Positions 35,713 through 44,822 of a DNA stretch of 64,000 nt are shown one piece after another (position 1 is the first letter of the stretch; each line of letters starts with the position of its first letter). The translations under genes and the position numbers were made by a program. The DNA is taken from positions 9,734,320 to 9,798,319 of the forward strand of contig NZ_AP022871.1 of NCBI RefSeq assembly GCF_011764565.1, given 5' to 3'. Below the pieces are notes generated by a model. The model saw nothing but the letters and a program-made list of their open reading frames with translations, was not told where the DNA came from and made no database searches. This DNA is from Phytohabitans suffuscus (GTDB lineage: Bacteria > Actinomycetota > Actinomycetes > Mycobacteriales > Micromonosporaceae).

Positions 35713-35820
35713 CCCCGGTCCGCCTCACCTGCGGACCGCACGCTCCCGCGGGCACCGCTCCGGCCGGCGGCTCGCTGGCGCTCCCCGAAGTCCCCGACCT
35801 CCACTGCCAGCCCCGCGGTC
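35713..35820. repeat. dispersed ~100-bp GC-rich intergenic repeat, copy B
   Basis: Matches 1098-1200 in the same order of blocks: CCCCGGTCCGC, GCGGACCG, CTCCCGCGGGCACCGCT, GGCCGGCGGCTCGC. The two copies are 34.6 kb apart. Confidence 0.6.
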
Positions 35821-35951
35821 CAAGCCCCGCCCCCGCTCCGCCGTGTCGCCACCCCGATACGGCCCTCGACCAAGGTTCTGGGGTGGTTGGAGCGCTCGTG
35901 GCGGGCGCCCACCCGGGCGCGAGGGGTCCAGCTTGTCCACATTGGTGAGTG

Positions 35952-35997
35952 GATCGTGGACGGCGGTCGCCCTTGGGGGCGGCCCGCGTCCACGATC
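35952..35997. repeat. GATCGTGG inverted-repeat element (GTGGAC type)
   Basis: 46-bp element with perfect 10-bp ends, GATCGTGGAC and GTCCACGATC. The inner part, GGCGGTCGCCCTTGGGGGC, can also fold. It is followed by CCGCCGGAACCGCCCCCTCG, part of the longer repeat. Confidence 0.7.
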
Positions 35998-36158
35998 CGC
36001 CGGAACCGCCCCCTCGGCTCTGCGACAGACGGACAAATCGGCACAGAGCAACGGCCTGCACCGGTTACTACGGGCAGACCCGCACCCTGGCTCCGGACGT
36101 CGGGTATGCGGCGGGGGCCAACTCCACCCAGTCGGGTGCCTGCCCACAGCGGTTCGGT

Positions 36159-36205
36159 GATCGTGGTACGGATCCGCCCCAGGAGGGCAGTTTCATACCA
36201 CGATC
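36159..36205. repeat. GATCGTGGTA inverted-repeat element, copy 1
   Basis: 47 bp with perfect 10-bp ends GATCGTGGTA and TACCACGATC. The whole element is almost identical to the reverse complement of copy 3 at 37027-37073, differing only around the centre. Confidence 0.8.
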
Positions 36206-36366
36206 CGCCGCGATCGCCCCTCGCGAGCATGGATCCGACACCGGCGCGGGCGGCTCACGTCCACGATCCGCCGGCACCGACCCCTCGGGCCGCGCGATGG
36301 CCGGACAAATCAGCGAGAAACGGTCGCCTGCGGAACGGACGCGGGCCCTCAGCCCGCTGGTCGTGC

Positions 36367-36427
36367 GCTCAGCGGTACAGATGGCACGTTATGCGGGCTC
36401 CATAAGGTACCTCCTGTACCGCTGAGC
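36367..36427. repeat. 61-bp palindromic element with 14-bp perfect arms
   Basis: GCTCAGCGGTACAG (36367-36380) and CTGTACCGCTGAGC (36414-36427) are perfect inverted repeats around a 33-base, less GC-rich core. Could be a miniature mobile element remnant, a terminator-like structure or a recombination site. Confidence 0.65.
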
Positions 36428-36863
36428 AGACCGGGTACGGCGACGCGCGCGGCACAACGGCGCCGATGTGGCTCAGGCGGCTGAGCGGACCTCGACCCCC
36501 AAAGGCTCTGATCCCGCCGGGTGGGGACTCGGGCCCGAGGTGAGGGAGCCGGTGCGGGACGCTCCGAAGGGCGCACCGCTACGCCCAGCTCCAGAGTCAG
36601 TGGCACCCATCCACTGTCCCGGCGGCCGGCCGACGGTGCCGGTCCACCCAGGGTGCGCACCGCAGGCGCCGAAGTCGCGGGGACGCCGCGCGATCCGCGC
36701 GGACCTCGACCCGGAAGCTCCATAGGGCCGGTTCCGGCGGATCGTGGTGTTGACCTGCCTCAATGTTCGTCTGGTGGTCGTTTACCCGCTGATTCCGGGT
36801 GAACGGAGACCGCGCCGACCGCCCCCCTCCGTGGTCGGGGCTCTGGGATCGGCCCGAGGCGCG

Positions 36864-36908
36864 GATCGTGGTAGCTGGCTGTTGTAGGTGCGGCGGTGTA
36901 CCACGATC
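36864..36908. repeat. GATCGTGGTA inverted-repeat element, copy 2
   Basis: 45 bp with the same 10-bp ends (GATCGTGGTA, TACCACGATC) but an unrelated core (GCTGGCTGTTGTAGG). Conservation of the ends and not the core suggests that the ends are the functional part. Confidence 0.7.
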
Positions 36909-37026
36909 TGCCCGAAGTCAGCCGTCGTCGATGTCGATCAAGGCATCGTGGGCTCCGATCCCGGGACGGGTTCGGCCCGGCGTCGCCGGTCACATCAGAT
37001 CCGCGACCGACGGCACGGTCCCAGCG

Positions 37027-37073
37027 GATCGTGGTATGAAACTGCCCCCAGAGGGCGGATCCGTACCACGATC
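37027..37073. repeat. GATCGTGGTA inverted-repeat element, copy 3
   Basis: 47 bp, nearly the exact reverse complement of copy 1, including the inner ATGAAACTGCCC and GGCGGATCCG blocks. Copies 1 and 3 are thus inverted relative to each other, 0.87 kb apart. Confidence 0.8.
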
Positions 37074-37544
37074 CACTGAGAGTCCGTGCGCGTGGACCAT
37101 GAGCAGTGGTCTCAGACCCCGCGTTCGGCGGACAGACCGTCAGAAGGCAGCCAGCCGCACAGGCCATTGTGGACAGACCCTGAGGGATGCCTGGAGAGAC
37201 GCGGCGGCGACCCGGCGGCCGGAGACGCGCGTATCAGCGATACTCTCGGCCACGTTTTCGCAGGTCACAGCAATCCTCGAACTCGCTAGCAGAGTCCTCT
37301 GGGGGCAGGTTCATACCGCGATCCGCGACCGCGAGCCCTTCGGGCGAAGGACAGGGTGGTTTGAGCGCGGCGTCCTGGATCGGCGACCGATGCCCGGGGC
37401 TTGCCCGCCGGAGGCGGCGCCTCGGGTGTGAACCGCGGAGGGTGAGGCCGCGGGAGCGACGGTCTGGACCACGGCGGGCGTCGCGGTAGCTCGGATCCTT
37501 TGTCCTGCCGTCCTGGAGCTTGACCACCGACGAGGCCGCGCGGC

Positions 37545-39794
37545 TCAGGGCTCGGCGCCTCGGGAGGAGGCCAGCGGCACGGCGTGGCCGGGTGGGGTGG
37601 CGGGTGGCGGGGTGGCGACCTCGCGCAGGCCGAAGCGGCCGTGCAGGCGGCGTAGCGGGGGCGGTGCCCACCAGGTCGCGCGGCCGCCCAGGCGCATGAG
37701 GGCGGGTAGGAGGGCGCCGCGGATCAGGGTGGCGTCCATCAGGACGGCCAGGGGCAGGCCGATGCCGTAGGCCTTGACGTAGGTGATGCCGGAGACGGTG
37801 AAGGCGAGGAACACGATCGAGATGACGAGCGCGGCGGCGGTGACCATGCGGCCGATGCGTTCCAGGCCGACGGCGACCGCGGTGGTGCCGGAGCCGGTGC
37901 GTTCGTACTCCTCGCGGATGCGCGACAGCATGAACACCTGGTAGTCCATGGCCAGGCCGTACGAGAGGGCGAAGAGCATCACGGGGATCGTCGAGGCGAT
38001 GGTGCCGGTGACGGTGAAGCCGCCGAAGAGCCAGGCCAGGTTGCCGTCCTGGAAGATCCAGACCAGGGCGCCGAAGGTGGCGGTCAGGCTGAGCGCGCTG
38101 AGCAGCAGTGCCAGGAAGGGCAGCAGGACGCTGCCGGTCAGCAGGAACAGCAGGACCACCATGGTCACCGTGACCAGCCCCAGCACGTACGGCAGGCGGT
38201 CGACGAGCACGTCGGTGGTGTCGACGCTGACCGCCGCGGTGCCGCCCACCAGGGTCGGGAACGGCGCGGGGGCGGCCCGCACGTCGTGGACCAGGCGCAG
38301 GGCGGCGTCCGGGTCGGCGGTGGACGGCACCACCGACAGGTAAAGGCCGTCGCCGATGGCGAACCGCTGGTGGGCGGGGCCGGGCGGGACGCTCACCGCG
38401 CCACGCGAGTAGCTGCCGCTGACGGTGTCGACGCGGCCGACGTCGGGCAGCTGGGACAGGCGCGTGGCGTACCCGGCGACCTCGGGTGAGCCGGCGTCCG
38501 CGCGGGGCGCCACGACCTGCAGGGCGTTCAGCTCGGCGCCGTCGAAGTTCTCCCGGATCAGCGTGGTCACCTGCCGGGCCTGCGAGGACTCCGGCATCGA
38601 GCGCTCGTCGGGCATGCCCAGCCGGATGCCCAGGAACGGCGCGCCGAGCAGCAGCAGTACGGCGATGACGGCGGTCGCGACCGGGAACGGGCGGCGCATG
38701 ACGAAGGTGGCCAGCCGGTGCCAGAAGCCGGACTCGGGGCTGGACCCGGCGGCGGTGGGCGGGCGGCGCCGGCGCAGTACGCGACCGCGCTCGATCCGCG
38801 GGCCGAGGACGGCGAGCATCGCCGGCAGGACGGTGAGCGAGCCGACCGCCGACAGCGTCGCGGTGATCATCGCGCCGTACCCCATGCTGCGGACGGCGGG
38901 CAGCGGGATCAGCACCAGGCCGGCGAGGACCAGCACGATGGTGATCGCCGAGAACGACACGGTGCGGCCGGCGGTGGCCATCGTCCGGCGGATGGCGTCC
39001 TCGGTCCCGAGGCCATTGGCCAGCTCCTCCCGGTACCTGTTGATCATCAGGAGGCCGTAGTCGACGGCCAGGCCGAGGCCGAGCAGCGTCACCACGCTGA
39101 CCGCGAAGACGGACAGGTCGGTCGCCGAGGCGACCAGCCACAGCACGCCCATGCCGACGAGCATCGTCACGAACGCCACCGACAGCGGTACGAGCGCGGC
39201 GACGAGGGCGCCGAAGACGAGTACCAGCACGATCATCGTGAGCGGGAACGCGATCGCCTCGCCCTTGGCGCCGTCCTGCTGGCTCAGCTCGGTGGTCTCC
39301 TTCCAGAACATCGCCGAGCCGCCCACCCGTACGTCCAGACCGTCGCGGCTGCCCTCGTAGCGCGGCACGAGGTCGTCCAGCACCTTGTTGACGGCCGTCT
39401 CGTCGCCGCGGACGGTGGCCCCGACCAGCGCCTCGCCGCCGTCGTGGCCGCGCAGCTGCGGCGGCCGGCCGGCGGTCCAGTACGAGGTCACGTTGGCGAC
39501 GGCGGGCTCGGCGGCGAGCCGCTCGCTGAGCGCGGTGCCGGCGCGCACCGCGGCGTCGTCGTCCACGCCCCGCGGGGCGCTGACCACGAGGGTGAGGTTG
39601 GGCGGGCCCTGCCCGGCGGCGTCGAGCACCGCCGCGGCCCGGCCGGACTCCGCTCCCGGGTCGGCCAGACCGCCGGCGGTCAGCTTGTCGAACAGCGTCG
39701 CGCTCGCCGCGCCGCCGGCGAGCGCGAGCAGGACGGACACGACCAGGACCGTCCTGCTTCGCCGCAGTACCAGCCGGGACAGCTTCTCCAGCAT
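37545..39794 (-). CDS. MMPL-family membrane transporter
   Basis: 749-residue RND-superfamily efflux or lipid transporter with two repeats of one helix, a large extracytoplasmic loop, and five helices. Landmarks: RTVLVVSVLLALAGGAAS, GLGLAVDYGLLMINRYREE (first GxxxDY motif), TVSFSAITIVLVLAGLVLIP, and in the second half LSYGLAMDYQVFMLSRIREE and YGIGLPLAVLMDATLIRGAL. The ATG at 39794 follows GAGGAG. It is the last gene of a minus-strand run with the terpenoid genes and probably exports the cluster product (inference from position). Confidence 0.92.
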   Translation of the reverse strand: MLEKLSRLVLRRSRTVLVVSVLLALAGGAASATLFDKLTAGGLADPGAESGRAAAVLDAAGQGPPNLTLVVSAPRGVDDDAAVRAGTALSERLAAEPAVANVTSYWTAGRPPQLRGHDGGEALVGATVRGDETAVNKVLDDLVPRYEGSRDGLDVRVGGSAMFWKETTELSQQDGAKGEAIAFPLTMIVLVLVFGALVAALVPLSVAFVTMLVGMGVLWLVASATDLSVFAVSVVTLLGLGLAVDYGLLMINRYREELANGLGTEDAIRRTMATAGRTVSFSAITIVLVLAGLVLIPLPAVRSMGYGAMITATLSAVGSLTVLPAMLAVLGPRIERGRVLRRRRPPTAAGSSPESGFWHRLATFVMRRPFPVATAVIAVLLLLGAPFLGIRLGMPDERSMPESSQARQVTTLIRENFDGAELNALQVVAPRADAGSPEVAGYATRLSQLPDVGRVDTVSGSYSRGAVSVPPGPAHQRFAIGDGLYLSVVPSTADPDAALRLVHDVRAAPAPFPTLVGGTAAVSVDTTDVLVDRLPYVLGLVTVTMVVLLFLLTGSVLLPFLALLLSALSLTATFGALVWIFQDGNLAWLFGGFTVTGTIASTIPVMLFALSYGLAMDYQVFMLSRIREEYERTGSGTTAVAVGLERIGRMVTAAALVISIVFLAFTVSGITYVKAYGIGLPLAVLMDATLIRGALLPALMRLGGRATWWAPPPLRRLHGRFGLREVATPPPATPPGHAVPLASSRGAEP

Positions 39795-39850
39795 GATCCT
39801 CACTCCTCGGGGGCCTGCCTCGACTGTGCCAAAGTCCACTCAGGACGCCA

Positions 39851-40611
39851 TCACCGGCTCCCCCGCGCCGGCGCCGGCGCGGGTGCCGGCGGGATCACCC
39901 GCGGCCGGTTGAGCTTCCACGGCGACTGGCCCTCCGAGCGGATCTGGCGGTAGATCATGCGGATGTAGACCAGGTCCAGGACGAGGATCATGACGAACCA
40001 GGAGAGCACCAGGTGGCGGTCCGGGAAGATGATCAGCGTGTTGAGCCCGGCGAGCAGCGAACCCATCATCTTGCAGATCCCGACGTAGAGCGACTGCCCC
40101 GCGGACGAGCGGCGCTTGACCAGCGTGACGATGAACGCGGCGCTGATGCCGACGTTGAGCGCGCAGCCGCTGTACATGCCGAGGATGTCGCGGAACTCGC
40201 GGGCGGCCAGGAACAGCTCGATCCCGGCGACCACGACGAGCGCCAGGAACAGGCGCTGGAACAGCTTGCGGGCAGCTTCGGGAAGTCCTTGTGCCCCCAC
40301 TTCATGACCTGGGTGACGATGACGATGTCGATCAGGACCCAGGCGAAGTTGGCGGGGCGCTGCGCGGGCTCCTGGTCGATGACGATCGAGTGGACGATCT
40401 CCCAGGCGAAGTTGATCGCCACGACCACGACCGGGATGCCGACGAACTTGTCGACGAAGGCCCGCTGGATCGCCAGCCCGTACGCCAGGGCCCAGAACGT
40501 GCCGAGGCCCACGACGATCGTCCAGAACCAGAAGTTGCGGAAGTCGCGGGGTTCGGAGACGGCCGGTGCCACGCCGGGCAGGTCGAAGATCGCCGGAGGT
40601 AGCCAGTCCAT
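39851..40611 (-). CDS. PaxB/Pyr4-like integral membrane terpene cyclase candidate, apparent -1 frameshift
   Basis: 253 residues when one base is added to the run at 40270-40272. Seven hydrophobic helices. The stretch VVVVAINFAWEIVHSIVIDQ followed by FAWVLIDIVIVTQVMKWG matches the N-x-x-W-E and W-x-x-x-D pattern of the fungal PaxB/Pyr4 and bacterial DmtA1-type cyclases, where the Glu and Asp are the proposed proton donors. The neighbours (AMP ligase, UbiA, polyprenyl synthase) make cyclisation of a prenyl chain on an aromatic acceptor plausible. Family assignment rests on motif and context only; a non-enzymatic membrane protein remains possible. Confidence 0.6.
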
Positions 40612-40635
40612 CGATAACCTACTTTCTCTAGAGGG

Positions 40636-42254
40636 TCAGGTCCACTTGCCGGTGCCGCTCGCCTCGGCGGTGCCGAGCACCTGCTCCCGCAGGGCGAGCC
40701 GGCGCACCTTCCAGGTGGCGGTGCGCGGCACGTCCTCCCACGGGACCAGCCGGGGCGGGGCCAGCTCGGGCAGGCCGGCGGTGGCCCGGGCCCACTCCCC
40801 CGGGTCGAGCTCGCCGTCGCGCAGGCACAGGACCGGTACCGGCGGCTGGTCGGGCCGGGCGAGCAGCGTCACGTCCGCCGCGTTCGGCAGGCGGTCCAGC
40901 AGGATGCTCTCCAGCTCGATGCAGCTCTGGCCGGGCAGCATGTCGACCTCGCGGTCCAGCAGCCGGATCCGCCCGAACCCGACCCGCTCGCCGAGGTCGC
41001 CGCTGTTCCACCAGCGGCCCTCGCACTTGGCCCGGTAGCGGTCGTCCTCGCCGAGGTAGGTCAGGCACCGGGCGCGGGTGTCTACCATCAGCAGGCCGGG
41101 CTTGCCGCGCGGCTGCCGGCGGCCGGTCTCCGGGTCGACGACCCGCACCCGGACGGACGCGGCGGGCCACCCGATGTTGGTCCGGTCGCCGCGGGCGCCG
41201 CCGGCGCGGACGGTACGGCGGGTGAAGAGGTTGACGATGATGCCGGTGACCTCGGACTGGCCGAGTCCCCAGCCCCACACCGGAAACCGGCGGCGCGAGG
41301 CGTCCAGGAACGTGCGGACCGTCCGGGTGTGCACCGCGTCGAACGTGGTCACGTAGAGCCGCACCTGCGTGAACAGCTCCGGCCGCCGGGCGACCAGCGC
41401 CTCCCAGTGCTGGAACATGTTCGGCAGGGCTTCGAGCATCGTGGGGCGGTGCCGCTCGACCATCCGCTCGACGGTCGCCAGGCCGGGGTCGGAGATCGCC
41501 ACCACCTTGTGCGGCGCCATCTTGAGCTGCGAGGCGGTCCAGGCCATCACCCGGATGTGGGCGAACGACACGGCCGCGGCCGTCACGTCGCTGTGCCGGG
41601 TGGTCAGGAACGGGATGGGGCAGCGCTCCATCCGGGCCGGGAACCGGCCGATGGCGGTGTTGGCGGTGTGCAGCACGAGCTTGGGTACGCCGGTGGTGCC
41701 GGACGTGTGCGTGGAGATCATCGGCTCGTCGGCGCCGCCGATCCGCACCGGTGCCCGGGGGCCGCCGCGCAGGTCGTCCAGGGTCAGCGCGCCGGGCGGC
41801 AGGTCGCCGACCGGCTCTCCCACCGCGACCGTACGGACCGCCGGGCCGGCGAGCGTGACGCCGGCGGTGGCCGCCCGGCGCAGCAGCCGGGTGCCGGCGA
41901 CGAGCAGGGACGGCTGGGCCCGGTCGATCAGCTCCCGCACGGTATCCACCGACGCGATCGGGGCGAGCATGACCGGCAGCGCCCCGATCCGCGCCGCGCC
42001 CGCGGCCAGCAGCGGCATGTCGTAGTGGTTGTCCTTGGCGACCACCACCCGGTCACCGGCCCGCAGCCCGGCCTCGTACAGGCAGTCGGCGAGCCGCTCC
42101 ACAGTGGTCGCCAGCGCGGCGGCGTCGTACACGGTGCCGGCCGAGGGGCGATGTCGAGCGGCCGGTCGAGGTGGACGGCCGTCTGCCTGCTCCGCCCGGC
42201 GTGCCAGTGGAAGACGTGTCCTATGTGGTACGGCGATTGCCGGCGCTGTCCCAT
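40636..42254 (-). CDS. ANL-superfamily AMP-forming acyl ligase, apparent -1 frameshift
   Basis: 539 residues after adding one base to GGGG at 42145-42148, which links the N-terminus (IGHVFHWHAGRSRQTAVHLD) to GTVYDAAALATTVERLADCL. Core motifs: STHTSGTTGVPKLVLHT (phosphate loop), GWGLGQSE, WWNSGDLGE and TWKVRR with the terminal catalytic Lys. It would adenylate a carboxylic acid and load it on CoA or an ACP. It lies between the membrane cyclase candidate and UbiA. The substrate may be an aromatic or prenylated acid. Confidence 0.82.
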
Positions 42255-42298
42255 GTGGATGGCCCTTCAGGCGAGGAGGAGCGGGGTGGACCCGGGCG

Positions 42299-43255
42299 TC
42301 ACCGGGTGAAGAGGTTGGCCACCGCGAGGCCGAGGAAACCGAGGTCGTAGGCCACGAACGCGGCCACCCGGGCGGCGCGCCACCGGCTGCGCACGACCGC
42401 CAGGTGGGCCTGGGCGGCGTGCAGCGCCGTGGCCGGCAGCAGGGCCAGGACGGTCCACCACGGCATGGTGGTCCACGCCGCGAGCGCGACGATCGTGGTC
42501 ACCGAGATGGCCAGGTAGGCCACCACCGCGGCCTTGACCACCGGCATCGGCGCGGCCACCGGCAGGGTGCGCCGGCCCACCGCCGCGTCGCCCTCCCGAT
42601 CGCCCACGTTGGAGCAGGACACGAGCATGACCAGCCACAGTCCCATGAGGACGCCCTGCAGCACCGCGGCCCGGGTCCAGTGCCCCTGCACCGCGAGGTA
42701 CGGGAACAGCATCCCGCCGACGGTGCCGACGCCGAGCAGCAGCTCGGAGCCGCCGAGCCGGTAGCTGAAGCGCAGGCCGGCGGAGTACTGCGGCCCCAGC
42801 ACCGCGCAGGCGACGAAGAGGCCCACCGCGGCGAGCGGCACGTCCCAGCCCAGGGCGGCGAACGCGGCGAACCCGGTGACGAACGCGAACGCCTCGGCGA
42901 GCACCGCGAAGACGACCGCCTGGCGCATCGTGAGGGCCCCGCTGAGCAGCGGCTTGCGGCGGATGTCGCGGCGGAAGCCCGGACGGGTGTAGTTGGCCGC
43001 GTCGCTGCCGTTGCGCAGGCCCACGATGTCGTCCAGCGTGGCCGTCGCCGCCACGATGCCGGCCGAGGCCAGCAGGAGCAGCACCAGCGCCGGCACCGCG
43101 CCCGGCCGGTCGAACGCCGCGGGGCTGAGCAGCAGCGCCGCCAGCGCCCACGGGAAGAAGTGGAGGTAGACCGAGACCTTCGAGATCCGGACCAGCCCCA
43201 CGAAGGTCTGCCACGGCGACGGGACCAGCCGGCCCGTGGAAAGCTCGGTGCTCAT
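42299..43255 (-). CDS. UbiA-family prenyltransferase
   Basis: 318-residue membrane prenyltransferase with about nine helices. The two Asp-rich Mg-diphosphate motifs are present: ATLDDIVGLRNGSDAANYTR (D-D ... D, about residues 70-85) and SCSNVGDREGDAAVGRRTLP (about 200-215). Such enzymes attach a polyprenyl group to an aromatic ring. With the polyprenyl synthase just upstream, it should prenylate an aminohydroxybenzoate-derived acceptor (inference). ATG 43255 with GGGGGACG upstream. Confidence 0.88.
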   Translation of the reverse strand: MSTELSTGRLVPSPWQTFVGLVRISKVSVYLHFFPWALAALLLSPAAFDRPGAVPALVLLLLASAGIVAATATLDDIVGLRNGSDAANYTRPGFRRDIRRKPLLSGALTMRQAVVFAVLAEAFAFVTGFAAFAALGWDVPLAAVGLFVACAVLGPQYSAGLRFSYRLGGSELLLGVGTVGGMLFPYLAVQGHWTRAAVLQGVLMGLWLVMLVSCSNVGDREGDAAVGRRTLPVAAPMPVVKAAVVAYLAISVTTIVALAAWTTMPWWTVLALLPATALHAAQAHLAVVRSRWRAARVAAFVAYDLGFLGLAVANLFTR

Positions 43256-43307
43256 CGTGTCGTCCCCCAAACCTCGGCGTCGGCGCCGGGCGTGCCGGCT
43301 GGAACGG

Positions 43308-44378
43308 TCAGCGGTCGCGGTAGGCGACCAGGTGGGCCATCTCGGTCAGCTCCTCGCGCCAGCCCGCGGCCAGCGGTGCCTGCGCGATCGCCCGGCAGCC
43401 CTCGTCGACGAGCCGGTCGATGTGCCGTTCGACGTCGCCGCGCACGCCGGTCTCCCGCAGCCGCGTGCGCAGCCGTCCCGCGCGCGCCTCGCCCGACGAG
43501 ACCAGGTCGCGGATGCCGAGGTCGCGCCGCATGGCCAGCCCCAGCAGGAGGGTCATCTTGTGCTGCTCGACGTCGAGCCCGTCCGGCTTGCCGGTGACCT
43601 GCCCGTCGCCGAACGCGTCCATGAGGTCGTCGCGGAGCTGGAACGCCTCGCCGATGGCGGCGCCGTACGCCTCGAACGCGGCGCCCAGCTCCGGCCGGCC
43701 GGCGATCGCGGCGCCGACCTCCAGCGGGCGGTGGATCGTGTACCGGCCGGACTTCGCCACCGCGATCCAGCGGGCCAGGTCGAGGTCGACGGGGAGCTCG
43801 GCGGCGGCCGCCACGTGGACGTCGACGAACTGCCCGACGATCAGCTCGGTGCGCAGCTCGGCCCAGAGCGCGTCGACGAGCGGCGGCGCGGTGGCCATGA
43901 ACTGGTCGGCGTAGACCAGCGCCAGGTCGCCGGCGAGGACGGCGACGCCCTCGCCGTACCGGCGGTCCTCGCCGCGCCAGCCGCGCAGGCGGTGCGTGGC
44001 CGAGTGCCGCTCGTGCACGGTGGGGGCGCCGCGCCGCCGCCGCGCCGCGTCCATGATGTCGTCGTGGATCAGCGCGGAGGCGTGCAGCAGCTCCAGCGCG
44101 CCGGCGGCCGGCAGCACCCGGTGGTCGTCCGGGTCGCCGCCCGCGGCGAGGTAGCCGCTGATGCAGAAGGCCGGGCGGATCCGCTTTCCGCCGGCGGCCA
44201 CCAGGTCGGCGATCGATCCGACCAGGTCCGCGGCCCGGCTGTGCGCCCGTGACCGCCGGTCGCACTCGGCGCGGAGGAACTCGCGCAGCCGCTGCTCCAC
44301 CAGCTCCATCAGGTGCTCGCGGAGCTGTGCGGGCGCGGCCGAGGTGTGCTCGCCTAACGTGGTGTCGATCGTGGTCAC
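43308..44378 (-). CDS. E-type polyprenyl diphosphate synthase (probable GGPP or longer)
   Basis: 356 residues. First Asp-rich motif DDIMD (106-110), second DDLMDAFGD (about 237), GGKRIRPAF near residue 63. The residue five before the first motif is Ser (SALIHDD), where short-chain synthases have Phe or Tyr, so a C20 or longer product is expected, unlike the hopanoid-operon enzyme. The GTG at 44378 has GGGAGACGAC upstream; the longer frame to 44624 reads through tandem repeats and is not favoured. First gene of the terpenoid run 44378 to 37545. Confidence 0.9.
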   Translation of the reverse strand: MTTIDTTLGEHTSAAPAQLREHLMELVEQRLREFLRAECDRRSRAHSRAADLVGSIADLVAAGGKRIRPAFCISGYLAAGGDPDDHRVLPAAGALELLHASALIHDDIMDAARRRRGAPTVHERHSATHRLRGWRGEDRRYGEGVAVLAGDLALVYADQFMATAPPLVDALWAELRTELIVGQFVDVHVAAAAELPVDLDLARWIAVAKSGRYTIHRPLEVGAAIAGRPELGAAFEAYGAAIGEAFQLRDDLMDAFGDGQVTGKPDGLDVEQHKMTLLLGLAMRRDLGIRDLVSSGEARAGRLRTRLRETGVRGDVERHIDRLVDEGCRAIAQAPLAAGWREELTEMAHLVAYRDR

Positions 44379-44409
44379 GTCGTCTCCCGTGCTGTGGCCG
44401 CCGGGCACG

Positions 44410-44506
44410 GCCGGGCGGTGTCGGGCGGAGGGAAAAGCCGGGCGGTGTCGGGCGGGGAAAGCCAGGGCGGTGTCGGGCGGGGGAAAGCCGGGCGGGGAAA
44501 GCCGGG
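44410..44506. repeat. tandem repeats of a ~25-bp G-rich unit
   Basis: About four imperfect units of GCCGGGCGGTGTCGGGCGG followed by GGGAAA, ending 32 bases upstream of the prenyl synthase GTG. They would lie in its 5' leader or promoter. Confidence 0.8.
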
Positions 44507-44822
44507 CGCAGACCGGCCACCGGGGGCGACCGCGGCCGGGCGCGATGGCGCACATCGGTGCGGGGCCCGCCGACTCGCCTGCGTGGGATGGACGCGGCGG
44601 GGCGGTCGAGGAGGTCAGCGGCACGCGCCGCGACGGTGCGGCGCGCAGTGCCCGGGGCGGTGCGCCCGGATGCGCGGCTCGGCGTCGCGCGGGATCTCCG
44701 GAAACGTGGACGCGAGCCGGTGGCTATACGTTTCAGGACAGGGCGATGCCACCCACCGGAATAGGGTGTGCTGGCGGCCCGCCTTTCAGCCGCGAATACC
44801 GGGCCCGCGCGACGCGCGTCGG

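Larger units (their letters stand above)
35628..37544. other. 1.9-kb gene-free region rich in inverted repeats
   Basis: No convincing gene: all open frames are short, overlapping and without motifs. The region holds a family of 45-47-bp elements ending in GATCGTGG inverted repeats (35952-35997, 36159-36205, 36864-36908, 37027-37073), with half or partial copies near 36264, 36740 and 37300-37327. It also holds a 61-bp perfect-ended palindrome (36367-36427) and two copies of a longer ~100-bp repeat also seen at 32046-32150. It separates the secreted-protein gene from the MMPL transporter. Confidence 0.7.

Noticed and set aside
35628..37544. Insertion sequence
   Set aside because: Repeats with inverted ends exist but no transposase reading frame or target duplication could be found.
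43308..44624. Longer version of the polyprenyl synthase starting at 44624
   Set aside because: The extra 82 residues translate tandem repeats and precede a well-placed GTG with ribosome-binding site at 44378.
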